Shown here one piece after another: positions 49,498 through 58,385 of a stretch of DNA of 64,000 nucleotides. The translations under genes were made by a program, and so were the position numbers. The notes beneath the pieces are model-generated. The model was not told the origin of the DNA, did not search any database, and was given only the letters and a program-made list of their open reading frames with translations. Location: NCBI GenBank assembly GCA_001724855.1, contig MEED01000012.1:62001-126000 (forward strand), read 5' to 3'. This DNA comes from Lautropia sp. SCN 69-89 (GTDB lineage: Bacteria; Pseudomonadota; Gammaproteobacteria; Burkholderiales; Burkholderiaceae_E). Every line of letters begins with the position of its first letter. Position 1 is the first letter of the stretch.

Positions 49498-51255
49498 ATG
49501 ACAGTCTCTGCAATGGCGAGCGCCCCTGTGCCGGCTTCGCGTGAGGGAGACCGACCCGATGTTCTCGACTCGCTTGCCAGCGCCTTGCGGGCGCGAGTCA
49601 CGGGCGGGCTCTCGCCGGCGGCTGGTCTGCTCGCATGGCATGACTGGGCACTGCATCTGGCGCTTTCGCCGGGCAAGCAACGCAGCCTGCTGGAGAAGGC
49701 GCTGCAACAGCAGCAACGGTATGCGCGTTATGCCCTGCGTGCTGCAGCCGGGCGTGATTGCCCGAACTGCATCGAGCCGCTGGAACAGGATCGGCGCTTT
49801 GCCGATCCCGACTGGCTCAGGTGGCCATTCAACCTGATCCATCAGGGTTTCCTGTTGCAGCAGCAGTGGTGGCACAACGCCACCGCCGGTGTGCGCGGAG
49901 TTTCGCGGCATCACGAAGACATGGTCACCTTTGTCGGGCGGCAGTGGCTCGACATGTGGTCTCCGGCCAATTTCGTCTGGACGAATCCCGAGGTGTTGCG
50001 CGCCATCGCCGCCAGCGGCGGCGCCAATCTGTGGCACGGCACGAGGCACTTCCTCGACGATGCGCGGCGCCTGCTGCTCGACGAGACTGCGGCCGCAATG
50101 GACGGGTTCGAGGTCGGCAAGGACGTCGCCGTCACGCCAGGCAAGGTGGTGTTCCGCAACCGGCTGATCGAACTGATCCAGTACGCACCGGTCACGCCCG
50201 AAGTGCATGCCGAGCCCGTGTTGATCGTGCCGTCGTGGATCATGAAGTACTACATCCTCGACCTCTCGCCCCGGAATTCGATGGTGAAGTACCTGGTGGG
50301 CCAGGGTCACACGGTATTCATCATCTCCTGGAAGAATCCGACGGCGGCCGATCGCAACCTGGGTCTCGAGGACTATCGATCGCTTGGCGTCATGGACGCG
50401 CTCGACGCGGTCACGAACATCGTTCCCGAACGCAAGGTGCACGTGGTCGGATATTGCCTGGGAGGCACATTGCTGACGATTGCCGCGGCAGCGATGGCTC
50501 GCGATGGCGACGAACGATTGCGAAGTCTGACGCTGCTCGCCGCGGAAACCGACTTCCGCGAGTCAGGAGAAATCGCGCTTTTCGTCGACGAGAGCCAACT
50601 GGCCTGGCTCGAGGCCGCCATGTGGGACAAAGGCTATCTCGACGGCAGGCAGATGGCCGGGGCCTTCCAGATGCTCAACTCGCGCGACCTCATCTGGTCG
50701 AGGCGGGTCCGTGAATACCTGATCGGCGAGCGCCAGAGCGTGAACGACTTGATGGCCTGGAATGCCGACGTGACGCGCATGCCGTATCGCATGCACGGCG
50801 AGTACCTGCGGCGTTTGTATCTGAACAACGATCTGGCCGAGGGACGCTACCAGGCCGGCGGACGGCCGGTGGCGATCGCCGACATCGAAGTGCCGATGCT
50901 CATCGTCGGCACGGTGCGCGACCACGTGGCCCCCTGGCCATCCGTATACAAGATGCACCTGCTCAGTGATGCGGAACTGACCTTCGTACTGACCAGCGGC
51001 GGGCACAACGCCGGTGTGGTCAGTGAGCCAGGGCACCCCCGGCGCAGCTACCAGATTGCGACCCGCAGCGTTGGTGCTCGCTACGTCGATCCGCAAACGT
51101 GGCGTACCGAAACTCCGCTGAACGAGGGCTCCTGGTGGCCAGCCTGGCAGCAGTGGCTGGCGCGGCGTTCGACCGAGCGTGTGGCGCCGCCTGCAATGGG
51201 CGGCACGCAGGGACCGCTTGGTGATGCACCGGGAACCTATGTGGCAATGCGCTGA
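49498..51255 (+). CDS. phaC: poly(3-hydroxyalkanoate) synthase
   Basis: 585 aa. Polymerises 3-hydroxyacyl-CoA into PHA at granule surfaces. The N-terminal PhaC_N domain includes PFNLIHQGFLLQQQWW, and an alpha/beta hydrolase core follows. Catalytic triad: Cys in the lipase-like box GYCLGG, Asp in VGTVRDHVAPW, His in TSGGHNAGVVSEPG; also SWIMKYYILDLSPRNSMV. Length fits class I (single-subunit) synthases. ATG at 49498 behind AGAGGA. First gene of phaC-phasin-reductase, under the shared TetR operator. Confidence 0.95.
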   Translation: MTVSAMASAPVPASREGDRPDVLDSLASALRARVTGGLSPAAGLLAWHDWALHLALSPGKQRSLLEKALQQQQRYARYALRAAAGRDCPNCIEPLEQDRRFADPDWLRWPFNLIHQGFLLQQQWWHNATAGVRGVSRHHEDMVTFVGRQWLDMWSPANFVWTNPEVLRAIAASGGANLWHGTRHFLDDARRLLLDETAAAMDGFEVGKDVAVTPGKVVFRNRLIELIQYAPVTPEVHAEPVLIVPSWIMKYYILDLSPRNSMVKYLVGQGHTVFIISWKNPTAADRNLGLEDYRSLGVMDALDAVTNIVPERKVHVVGYCLGGTLLTIAAAAMARDGDERLRSLTLLAAETDFRESGEIALFVDESQLAWLEAAMWDKGYLDGRQMAGAFQMLNSRDLIWSRRVREYLIGERQSVNDLMAWNADVTRMPYRMHGEYLRRLYLNNDLAEGRYQAGGRPVAIADIEVPMLIVGTVRDHVAPWPSVYKMHLLSDAELTFVLTSGGHNAGVVSEPGHPRRSYQIATRSVGARYVDPQTWRTETPLNEGSWWPAWQQWLARRSTERVAPPAMGGTQGPLGDAPGTYVAMR

Positions 51256-51362
51256 TACGACGCGCTGAAGCCGAGATAAGGCCAGACCATTTCAAAGGGA
51301 CATCACTAAAGATGGCCCACACCTGCCCCGAAGGGGGTCCACCATGACCGAAGGGCACTGCA

Positions 51363-51782
51363 ATGAGCAACGAACTGCCAATCCATCTCTACAAAGCCAA
51401 TGCCGAGCTGCAACTGCAGATCACGCGCTTGCTGCAGGCCATGCAACAGCTCAGCGCTGGCGGCGTGCTGGAGACGACCTCGCGCATCCAGGGCCTCCAA
51501 CAGGCGGCCGACTGGCAAGCGCTCGCGACCTTGCCGTCCGAGGTGTTCTGGCGTCTGTGTCAAGGCCGCATGGGCGATGCCCAAGCGGTCGGGCAAGTAG
51601 CAGCCAAGAGCCAGACGGCCTTTGCCAATGGACTGCGCCAGGCGCTCACGACTTGGCAGGAGTCTGTCTCCGAGGCATTCGGCGCCAGTGGCGACGCAGC
51701 CTCTTTCACGCAGCTTTGCCAGCGCTGGATGCAGCCCTGGACCGCCCCAAGCGCCGTACCCCAGGGCAAGACCAAGAAATGA
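51363..51782 (+). CDS. phasin-like PHA granule protein
   Basis: 139 aa, helical and amphipathic, without signal or membrane helix. Segments LYKANAELQLQITRLLQAMQ and AQAVGQVAAKSQTAFANGLR resemble phasin family proteins, which coat PHA granules. ATG at 51363 with GAAGGG upstream; 107 bp after phaC and 10 bp before the reductase. The call rests on pattern and on its place between phaC and a PhaB-like gene. Confidence 0.8.
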   Translation: MSNELPIHLYKANAELQLQITRLLQAMQQLSAGGVLETTSRIQGLQQAADWQALATLPSEVFWRLCQGRMGDAQAVGQVAAKSQTAFANGLRQALTTWQESVSEAFGASGDAASFTQLCQRWMQPWTAPSAVPQGKTKK

Positions 51783-51792
51783 GGGGACGGCA

Positions 51793-52455
51793 GTGAATAC
51801 GACACAACGGACGGCGCTGGTGACGGGAGGCAACCGCGGGTTGGGCGCTGCGATCGCCCGTGCCCTGCACGATGCCGGCCACCGCATGATCGTCACGCAT
51901 ACCCCCGACAACACCACGATTGGCCGGTGGCAGCAAGCGCAAGCGACACAGGGCTACACATTTGCTGCCTACGGGGTGGATGTATCGGACTACGAATCAA
52001 CGCAGGAACTGGCGCGGCGCATCCACGCCGACGGTCATCGGATCGACATCCTGGTGAACAACGCCGACGTCACCAAGCCGTTCATCGACCCGATGATCGA
52101 GCGCGGATGGGGTCGCATCATCAACATTTCATCGATCAACGGCAGCAAGGGTCAGTTCGGTCAGACCAACTACTCGGCGTCCAAGGCCGGCGTGCACGGC
52201 TTCACCAAGGCGTTGGCACAGGAGGTGGCGCGAAAGGGCGTGACGGTCAACACCGTATCGCCCGGTTATCTGGCCACCGAAATGGTGATGGCGGTGCGCG
52301 AGGACGTGCGCCAGAGGATCATCGACGCGATTCCAGTAGGTCGTCTCGGTCAGCCGGACGAGATCGCGGCGCTGGTGGCCTTCATTGCCAGCGACGCCGC
52401 CGCCTTCATGACCGGCAGCAACGTTGCCATGAACGGCGGACAGCACATGTATTGA
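51793..52455 (+). CDS. phaB: PhaB-like acetoacetyl-CoA reductase with an internal in-frame deletion
   Basis: 220 aa, where PhaB is about 246. N-terminal TALVTGGNRGLGAAIARAL (NADPH site), GRIINISSINGSKGQFGQ and TNYSASKAGVHGFTKALAQE (catalytic Ser, Tyr, Lys), ending AMNGGQHMY, all normal. Between DILVNNA and VTKPFIDPMIERGW about 29 residues are missing, joined at about base 52066. This removes the Gly of NNAG and the helix holding the Asn of the SDR catalytic tetrad. The frame is kept, but activity is doubtful. GTG start at 51793 after GAGGGG. Confidence 0.8.
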   Translation: MNTTQRTALVTGGNRGLGAAIARALHDAGHRMIVTHTPDNTTIGRWQQAQATQGYTFAAYGVDVSDYESTQELARRIHADGHRIDILVNNADVTKPFIDPMIERGWGRIINISSINGSKGQFGQTNYSASKAGVHGFTKALAQEVARKGVTVNTVSPGYLATEMVMAVREDVRQRIIDAIPVGRLGQPDEIAALVAFIASDAAAFMTGSNVAMNGGQHMY

Positions 52456-52535
52456 GCGACGGTAGATTACGCAATGCAATCAGCGCCATGACCGGCGGCA
52501 CGCTCGTGGCCGATGGCGGGTACACGGCGGCCTGA
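52456..52535 (+). pseudogene. C-terminal fragment of a second SDR
   Basis: In another frame, directly after the phaB-like stop, the last codons read SAMTGGTLVADGGYTAA then stop. That is the usual C-terminus of short-chain dehydrogenases (TGxTLxVDGGYTA). No upstream body is present in this frame. It looks like the tail of a lost paralogue left by a deletion. The rest of the gap to 52697 shows nothing recognisable. Confidence 0.6.
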
Positions 52536-52697
52536 ACCTTCACGAATGCGCGCAGCGGCGATGTTCGCCAGGAGCCCGGACACCGGCAACCCGGGTTTGC
52601 GCCGGATGAGGTCGCCTGACGGGCACGCGACCGATTCTCGCCCTCCCTGGCGCCCAGGCCGTCGGCATCGCGGAGCAGATGGCAGCGAGGACTTGCG

Positions 52698-54743
52698 TTG
52701 GCAGGCTCGAGGACACTTCGTCTCTACAAGGCGTTAGGGCGCCACGTAATCGCGGCCACCGCGGTGTCGATGCTGGCCGGCTGTGCGGTCGTGCGCGAAC
52801 TCCAGCCATCGGTGATCGTGCGATCAATGGCACCGAACGAATACGTCGCGCTGCGACGTGGCGACATTCTCGGCACGGGAAGGCTCAGCGTCGCAAGCCT
52901 GCAGACCATTCACGGGGCCGGTCTGGATGAACAGGCTTGCGCTCCGACCACTTCAACCGCCTGCATCGGAGCCCTGGCCGCTGCCGAGGGCATTGCGGAC
53001 GAGCCCCGACTGTCGACGCTGGCCGAGCTCTGGCTGCAACGCGCCGTCTCGCCACCGGCAGCGATCGGCCCGGATGACGCGGCGGCCGTCTCGGCCTGGC
53101 TGGAGGCGGCGCGCCATGCCTATGCCTATCTCTTCTTTGGTCGGCGCTCGCCGGGCGAGCGCGCATTCGAGGAGCGGCAGACGCAGGTACGCGACTGGTA
53201 CAACTTCGCTGTGCAGCAGTCGCTCATGCATATCTTCCGTGCACGGGTCAGGCAGGCGAGCGCGGTCGCAGGCGAATCCGCGTGGGCGCTGCGTCTCGAG
53301 GACTGGACACTGCGCTTCGAGCTGCGGGCGCAGTTGCCTGGGGGGGCCATGCCGCGCGATCTGGTGCCGGCACCCTCGCTGGCGTTTCAGGGGCTGCGCA
53401 GCGCCTACCGGCGCGATGGGTTCGGCGCCGAATTCGTCGCCGTGACGGATGACCACCCGGAGACGCCGGCCATGGCTCCCGAGGCGCATTCGAATTTCGG
53501 TCGGCAAACAATCCGTCGGAATTCACCGCCGGTGACCGGGTGGACTGAAATGCCCACCCCCAATGTAACCGCTGTGTTTCGCTTCGATGCGCAGACTCTG
53601 GATGGGCTGCTTGGCGCACGCGAGCTCGTCGTCGGCGTGCATGACCCGCTGACGGAAGACCATCTGACGCTGCACGGCCGGCGCGTGCCGCTGGCCGGGA
53701 ATTTCACTGCCGGCTACGGCCTGTGGTTGGCACATTCAGGGTTCAACGAACAGTCGCTACGCAGCCTGTTTGGCCGCGAACGTGGCATCGAGCATCCGCA
53801 CCTGTACCTGATGCAGCCTTTCGACCCGCAGCGGCGTGTCATCGTGATGCTCCACGGGTTGGCCAGCAGTCCCGAGGCCTGGGTCAACGTGGCCAACGAG
53901 CTTCTTGGCGACGAACAAGTGCGGCGCAATTTCCAGATCTGGCAGGTCCACTACCCTACGAACATGCCGGTGTCGGCCAGTCACGCTGCGATACGGCAAC
54001 TGCTTCTTGCCGCCTTGCGTCATTTCGATCCGAATCATGAGACTCCGGCGTCTCGCGGTCTGGTGCTGATCGGCCACAGCATGGGAGGGATGATCGCCCG
54101 CCTGATGGTCTCCACGGCCGACGAGCAGCTATGGGCCTGGGCTTCCACGGATCCCCGGATCGACCTCGATCGTCTGGCTGACCTCCGCTCCGAACTCGAG
54201 CCGCTGCTGCGCTTTCAGCCGTTCCAGGGCGTGGAGCGCGCGATCTTCATCGCGGCGCCTCACCGCGGAACCGCGGTGGCCGGTCATGGGCTTGCGCGTT
54301 GGGTCTCGGGGTTGATCCGCTTGCCTCTGACACTGCTGGAGGCTTTCGGTGAAGCGTTTCAGGCTCGTACCGAGGCAAGCGCTGCACGCCTTCACCGGCT
54401 CTTGGAGCGAATTCCCAATGGCATCGACCAGCTGGATGAGAATGATCCCTTTGTCATGGCAGCGAGCGAGCTGCCGATCCCGGATCGCGTGACGTATCAC
54501 TCGATCATCGCCAGGCTCGACGCCAACGGTCCGCTTGCGGACTCGAACGACGGGCTGGTGCCCTACCGCAGCGCCCACCTGGACGGTGCGGCCTCGGAAA
54601 AGATCATCGTGTCAGGGCACAGCGTGCAGGAGTCTTCTGCCTCGATCCTGGAGATTCGACGGATCCTGCGCGAAGACGTTGGAAAGCCTCTGTTGCCCGC
54701 CTCAAACCTGTCACCCGCTGATGCAGCGGCAGGTGCGAGTTGA
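52698..54743 (+). CDS. large alpha/beta-hydrolase lipoprotein (esterase/lipase-like)
   Basis: 681 aa. Lipoprotein signal with lipobox LAGC near residue 26-29. The N-terminal ~360 residues have no domain I recognise. The C-terminal half is an alpha/beta hydrolase: VIVMLHGLASSPEAWVNVANEL (oxyanion region), nucleophile elbow LIGHSMGGMIARLM, then FIAAPHRGTAVAG, an Asp in LADSNDGLVPY and a His in VSGHSVQES. TTG start at 52698 after GAGGA. Substrate unknown; its place after the pha genes would allow a polyester or lipid ester, but nothing proves it. Confidence 0.85.
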   Translation: MAGSRTLRLYKALGRHVIAATAVSMLAGCAVVRELQPSVIVRSMAPNEYVALRRGDILGTGRLSVASLQTIHGAGLDEQACAPTTSTACIGALAAAEGIADEPRLSTLAELWLQRAVSPPAAIGPDDAAAVSAWLEAARHAYAYLFFGRRSPGERAFEERQTQVRDWYNFAVQQSLMHIFRARVRQASAVAGESAWALRLEDWTLRFELRAQLPGGAMPRDLVPAPSLAFQGLRSAYRRDGFGAEFVAVTDDHPETPAMAPEAHSNFGRQTIRRNSPPVTGWTEMPTPNVTAVFRFDAQTLDGLLGARELVVGVHDPLTEDHLTLHGRRVPLAGNFTAGYGLWLAHSGFNEQSLRSLFGRERGIEHPHLYLMQPFDPQRRVIVMLHGLASSPEAWVNVANELLGDEQVRRNFQIWQVHYPTNMPVSASHAAIRQLLLAALRHFDPNHETPASRGLVLIGHSMGGMIARLMVSTADEQLWAWASTDPRIDLDRLADLRSELEPLLRFQPFQGVERAIFIAAPHRGTAVAGHGLARWVSGLIRLPLTLLEAFGEAFQARTEASAARLHRLLERIPNGIDQLDENDPFVMAASELPIPDRVTYHSIIARLDANGPLADSNDGLVPYRSAHLDGAASEKIIVSGHSVQESSASILEIRRILREDVGKPLLPASNLSPADAAAGAS

Positions 54744-54969
54744 TGAGCAGGTCCCATCGGCGCCGGACTTAGGCATCCCGGGTGACTTTGCTATGGTGCC
54801 TGCCCGAACTATTTCCAAGAGTTGGCCCCTCCCGCAAAGAGACTCCTGCATTCGTCCAGACCACGCGCTTTCAAGATGTCAATACGGTGTCGAAGAAGAA
54901 CCGGCGATGAGCCTGCCGGCGACGAAGAGGGAGCTTGACCGAATGTGGCTGTACTTCGTGGGCATGTAG

Positions 54970-55440
54970 CGGGGTTGGGTGTAGTCCCAACGGGCTGAGC
55001 GTCAACGACGGCGTGGGCGCCACGGCGCCCAAAGCGCTGGTCGCGGCGGTCGCCGAGTACGGCGCTGATTGCGGCGTTGCGCTCGACGTCATGACGGCCG
55101 ACCGACTGGTGCGCCGCGAACCGGTGCCGGGCGTCGTGGGAAAGCTGATGACAGACTGGCCGTGGAGGTGGCGTTCACCCGCGTCGGCGTGAACTCCGTG
55201 CGCGCCACAATCGATGACTGGTACGTGCTGAGGCGAACTGTCGCTGCGCGGCTGGCAACTCGGCGGCGAGAGATCGGGACACCTGCTCAGGCTGGACCGT
55301 CACGCCACCGGCGAGGGGATCGTCGTCGCGCTGCGTGCCCTGTAGGCGGTGCGCCCCACCACGGCCGCAGCGTCGGCACACTGGTCGAGGGCGTGGCGCT
55401 CTACCCGCGGGCGATGACCAACGATCGCTGTCGCGAGGGC
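54970..55440 (+). pseudogene. decayed glmM (phosphoglucosamine mutase) fragment
   Basis: The 54744-55594 interval has no intact gene but holds consecutive GlmM-like pieces in three frames. Frame one: [20 protein letters not shown] and [10 protein letters not shown], then after a loss of about 24 residues [19 protein letters not shown]. Frame two: [12 protein letters not shown] and VRATIDDWYVL. Frame three: [19 protein letters not shown] and [12 protein letters not shown], then stop. Last: RSVGTLVEGVALYPRAM. The order follows GlmM residues of about 220-400. The N-terminal half, with the catalytic Ser, is absent. 54744-54969 and 55441-55594 show nothing else clear. Confidence 0.72.
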
Positions 55441-55594
55441 AGCGGCCGGAAGTGCGAGACGGCATTCGTGAGCCTGCGCAGCGAGGTCGGCTGCCGTTGC
55501 GCTGGGCATCGGGCAGTGGCGGCGAATGCCAGAGCGGCCGCACCGGTCCTGCCCCGCCTTACGGTCCGTCCATCCGATGCAGGGACGCCCGCGG

Positions 55595-57121
55595 TCACGT
55601 GGGAGCTGCGTTCGTGTGCCTTTCCCGCAGGACGCGCTTGAGCAGCTTGCCCGTCGGATTACGCGGCAGTGGCTCGTCGGTGAGGACGAGCCGCTTCGGG
55701 ATCTTGTACTTGCCGAGTTTGCTGTTGCAGTGTGCTACGACCTCATCGAGCGTGAGAGACTGGCCTTCCTTGAGCCGCACAACCGCGCATATGGCTTCGC
55801 CCCAGTCCGGATCGGGAATGCCGATGACGGCGATCTCTGCGCACTGCGGCAGTTCGCTCAGGACGCTTTCCACTTCGGCCGGATAGATGTTCTCGCCGCC
55901 GGAGATGACAAGATCCTTCTTGCGCTCGAGGATGTAGAGGTAGCCTTCCTCGTCGAGCTTGCCCAGGTCCCCGCTGTAGAGCCAGCCGTCTCGCACTGTC
56001 TCCGCCGTGGCCTGCGGGTTCTTCCAGTACTCACGCATCACGTGCGGGCCGCGGATGATGATCTCGCCGATCTCACCGGGCACGGTGTCGCGCCCGTGCG
56101 CATCGACGACCCGAATGTCAGTGTGGAACATTGGCAGGCCGGTCGACCCCACCTTGTCCAGCGCGCGCTCCGAACTGAGCACCGCCGCGCCGCCGGAGCA
56201 TTCGGTGAGGCCGTAGACCTGCTGGATAGCGATGCCGTGCTTCGCCCAGGCCTGAATCAGCGGCACGGGCACCGGCGCGGTGCCGCACAGGGCCCAGCGC
56301 ACCGAGGAGAGATCGAACCCGTCAAGCGTCGGCACCTGCAGCATGAAGTGCAGCATCGCAGGCACGGCGAGGAAGGAATTGACCTTCTGGTCCTGCAGGG
56401 ACCTGAGAAAGCCTACCGGGTCGAAGCTCTTCATCAGCACCGTGGTTGCGCCGATGTGGGTGGCGATCACTGCATAGATCAACGCACCGATGTGAAATAA
56501 CGGCAGCGCGACGAGCACGCGGTCTCCCGCGCGCCAGTCGGCGCTCATCTGCACCGTGCAGGAATCGTAGAAGAGGTTATTGTGCGTGAGCACCGCACCC
56601 TTCGGCTTGCCGGTGGTGCCGGAGGTGAACATGAGGACGAGCGCATCGTCGTCTTGGCCTATGGGATCCGGCTCGGCATCAGACGCCGCCGCAGTGAGCT
56701 CGGCGTAGCTCGCGTCGCCCGCGGGTGCGTCGCCGACGGCGATGTAGCTCGTCGCGGCGATACTGCCGCGCATGGCCGCCACCGTCTGCGCGTACTCGGC
56801 GCCGTAGGCGAGCATGCCGATGCCGGCATCGTTGGCGATGAACGCGAGCTCTGGCGCCGTCAACCGCCAGTTGAGCGGCGCCACGATGGCACCGATCTTG
56901 GCGAGACCGAAGAAGCATTCGACGAACTCGGGCGAGTTCGCCATCAGCAAGCCCACACGATCGCCGTGCTTGACGCCCAGGTTGGCGAAGGCGTGGGCGG
57001 CGCGGTTCGCGCGCGCGTTGCACTCCCTGTAGCTGAGATTGCGTCCCTCGTAGACGAGCCCGATACGGTGCGGATCGAGTTGCGCGCGCTTGGCCAGGAA
57101 CAGGCCGATATTGGTCTGCAT
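55595..57121 (-). CDS. acyl-CoA ligase (ANL superfamily, AMP-forming)
   Basis: 508 aa. Activates a carboxylic acid to its CoA thioester through an acyl-AMP. A3 motif VLMFTSGTTGKPKGAVLTHN, A5 QQVYGLTECSGG, A7/A8 DGWLYSGDLGKLDEEGYLYI and ERKKDLVISGGENIYP, and the catalytic Lys in A10 NPTGKLLKRVL. The length and YGLTE suggest a medium- or short-chain fatty acid or aromatic acid, but substrate cannot be fixed. It is followed by an oxidoreductase gene on the same strand, its probable operon partner. Confidence 0.92.
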   Translation of the reverse strand: MQTNIGLFLAKRAQLDPHRIGLVYEGRNLSYRECNARANRAAHAFANLGVKHGDRVGLLMANSPEFVECFFGLAKIGAIVAPLNWRLTAPELAFIANDAGIGMLAYGAEYAQTVAAMRGSIAATSYIAVGDAPAGDASYAELTAAASDAEPDPIGQDDDALVLMFTSGTTGKPKGAVLTHNNLFYDSCTVQMSADWRAGDRVLVALPLFHIGALIYAVIATHIGATTVLMKSFDPVGFLRSLQDQKVNSFLAVPAMLHFMLQVPTLDGFDLSSVRWALCGTAPVPVPLIQAWAKHGIAIQQVYGLTECSGGAAVLSSERALDKVGSTGLPMFHTDIRVVDAHGRDTVPGEIGEIIIRGPHVMREYWKNPQATAETVRDGWLYSGDLGKLDEEGYLYILERKKDLVISGGENIYPAEVESVLSELPQCAEIAVIGIPDPDWGEAICAVVRLKEGQSLTLDEVVAHCNSKLGKYKIPKRLVLTDEPLPRNPTGKLLKRVLRERHTNAAPT

Positions 57122-57196
57122 GGTCGAACCTCCGTTGCCGAAGAAGTCGTCGTGTTCCGGTGCAGTGCCGATGTCGTTGCGGTGTGCACTGCCCGC

Positions 57197-58225
57197 TCAG
57201 GGAGCCAGCAGCACCTTGCCGGGAAGGTCGAGCGCGGCGGGCAGGTTGCGCAGTGCATCGACGAGCGGCACGCGCGCGGCGACTTGCGTGCGCCATGTGC
57301 CGTCGAGGAAGCGCCGCTGCACCTCCTGCGTGGCGCGCGCGCGTGCCGCGGGGCCGGCGGCGCCAAGCCAGCGGCTGAGCCAGAAGCCCTCGATGCGCTT
57401 GCCCTGGAAGACGAAAGGGCGCATGTCCGGCAGGTGGGGCCCCGTGGACGAGAGGATTCCGTAGGAGATCCATCGGCTGTGCGAGGGCATGGCCAGGAAG
57501 ATGTCGGCCGCGAGCTGGTCGCCGACGGCGTCCAGCAGGATGCGTGGCTTGTTGGCGCGCAGGGTACTGGCGAGCCGCTCGGTGAAGTCGGGCGCACAGC
57601 AGACAAGGACCTCTGCGGCGCCCAGCTCCTGCAGCTGTGCAGCGGCGTCGGGCTTGCGCACGATGGCAATTGGCACAATGCCGCGCTCGCGCGCCAGGGC
57701 GACCAACATGCGGCCGAGTTGCGAGGCCGCCGCCATCAGCACGACGGCGCTGGTGCCGGCTTCGGCGGCGATGTCGATCATCGCGATGGCGGTGAGAGGA
57801 TTGACGAGCAGCGCGGCGGCGTCCTCGTCGCGCAGCGCGTCGGTAACGGCGACGCAGGACGCGGCATCGGCCAACGCATAGTCGGCCCAGGCGCCTGAAG
57901 CACCCGCCAGAAAGCTCACGCGCCGGCCGCTGAGCGCTGGCGCTTGGCCGTCGCCGGTGGCGACCACGAGGCCGGTGCCCTCGAAGCCCGCGGGCATGCC
58001 ACGCACGCGCGGCTGACCGTAGGTACCGGCGATGTACAGCAGGTCCGAGGGATTGACCGGCGACAGCGCGACCTTGACGAGCACCTGGGCAGGTCCGGGG
58101 TGCGGCTGCGGGATCCGTCGCAGCGCGACGAGTTCGCCCAGGGGGGCGGGATCGGCCCCTGCAGGCGCGCTGGTGTAGCCCGCGTGCAGCAGCACAAGGG
58201 CCCGCATGTCGTCTGACCGCGTCAT
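57197..58225 (-). CDS. quinone oxidoreductase-like MDR protein
   Basis: 342 aa medium-chain dehydrogenase/reductase without the catalytic-zinc cysteines. GroES-like N-terminus (VKVALSPVNPSDLLYIAGTY, PAGFEGTGLVVATG), then a Rossmann domain with VLMAAASQLGRMLVALARE. The Gly-rich loop is atypical (AAASQLGRM in place of AAAGGVG). Resembles zinc-independent quinone oxidoreductases and 2-enoyl reductases (MECR type). ATG at 58225 with GGAAAG upstream is preferred to the ATG at 58207. Upstream gene of the acyl-CoA ligase, divergent from livH. Confidence 0.85.
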   Translation of the reverse strand: MTRSDDMRALVLLHAGYTSAPAGADPAPLGELVALRRIPQPHPGPAQVLVKVALSPVNPSDLLYIAGTYGQPRVRGMPAGFEGTGLVVATGDGQAPALSGRRVSFLAGASGAWADYALADAASCVAVTDALRDEDAAALLVNPLTAIAMIDIAAEAGTSAVVLMAAASQLGRMLVALARERGIVPIAIVRKPDAAAQLQELGAAEVLVCCAPDFTERLASTLRANKPRILLDAVGDQLAADIFLAMPSHSRWISYGILSSTGPHLPDMRPFVFQGKRIEGFWLSRWLGAAGPAARARATQEVQRRFLDGTWRTQVAARVPLVDALRNLPAALDLPGKVLLAP

Positions 58226-58247
58226 CGAGTCTTTCCTTGTTTGTCTT

Positions 58248-58276
58248 GCCCGGCTCTGGCCAGCGCCAGAGCGGGC
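58248..58276. repeat. strong inverted repeat in the MDR-livH intergenic region
   Basis: GCTCTGGC-CAGC-GCCAGAGC is a perfect 8-bp stem extended by GCCC/GGGC with one bulged base. It lies 23 bp upstream of the MDR start, so it would fold in that gene's leader or act as an operator. The rest of the 160-bp gap is AT-rich (about 58297-58337) and probably holds both divergent promoters. Confidence 0.5.
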
Positions 58277-58385
58277 AGTAGCAGCATTGGTCCCGCTTTG
58301 TGTTGAATAATACTTGAAAACTGAGGAACTATAAAGTAGTCTCGCATTTGCGAGGCCGGGCACAGCGGAACTTCGGGGCGGCGAC

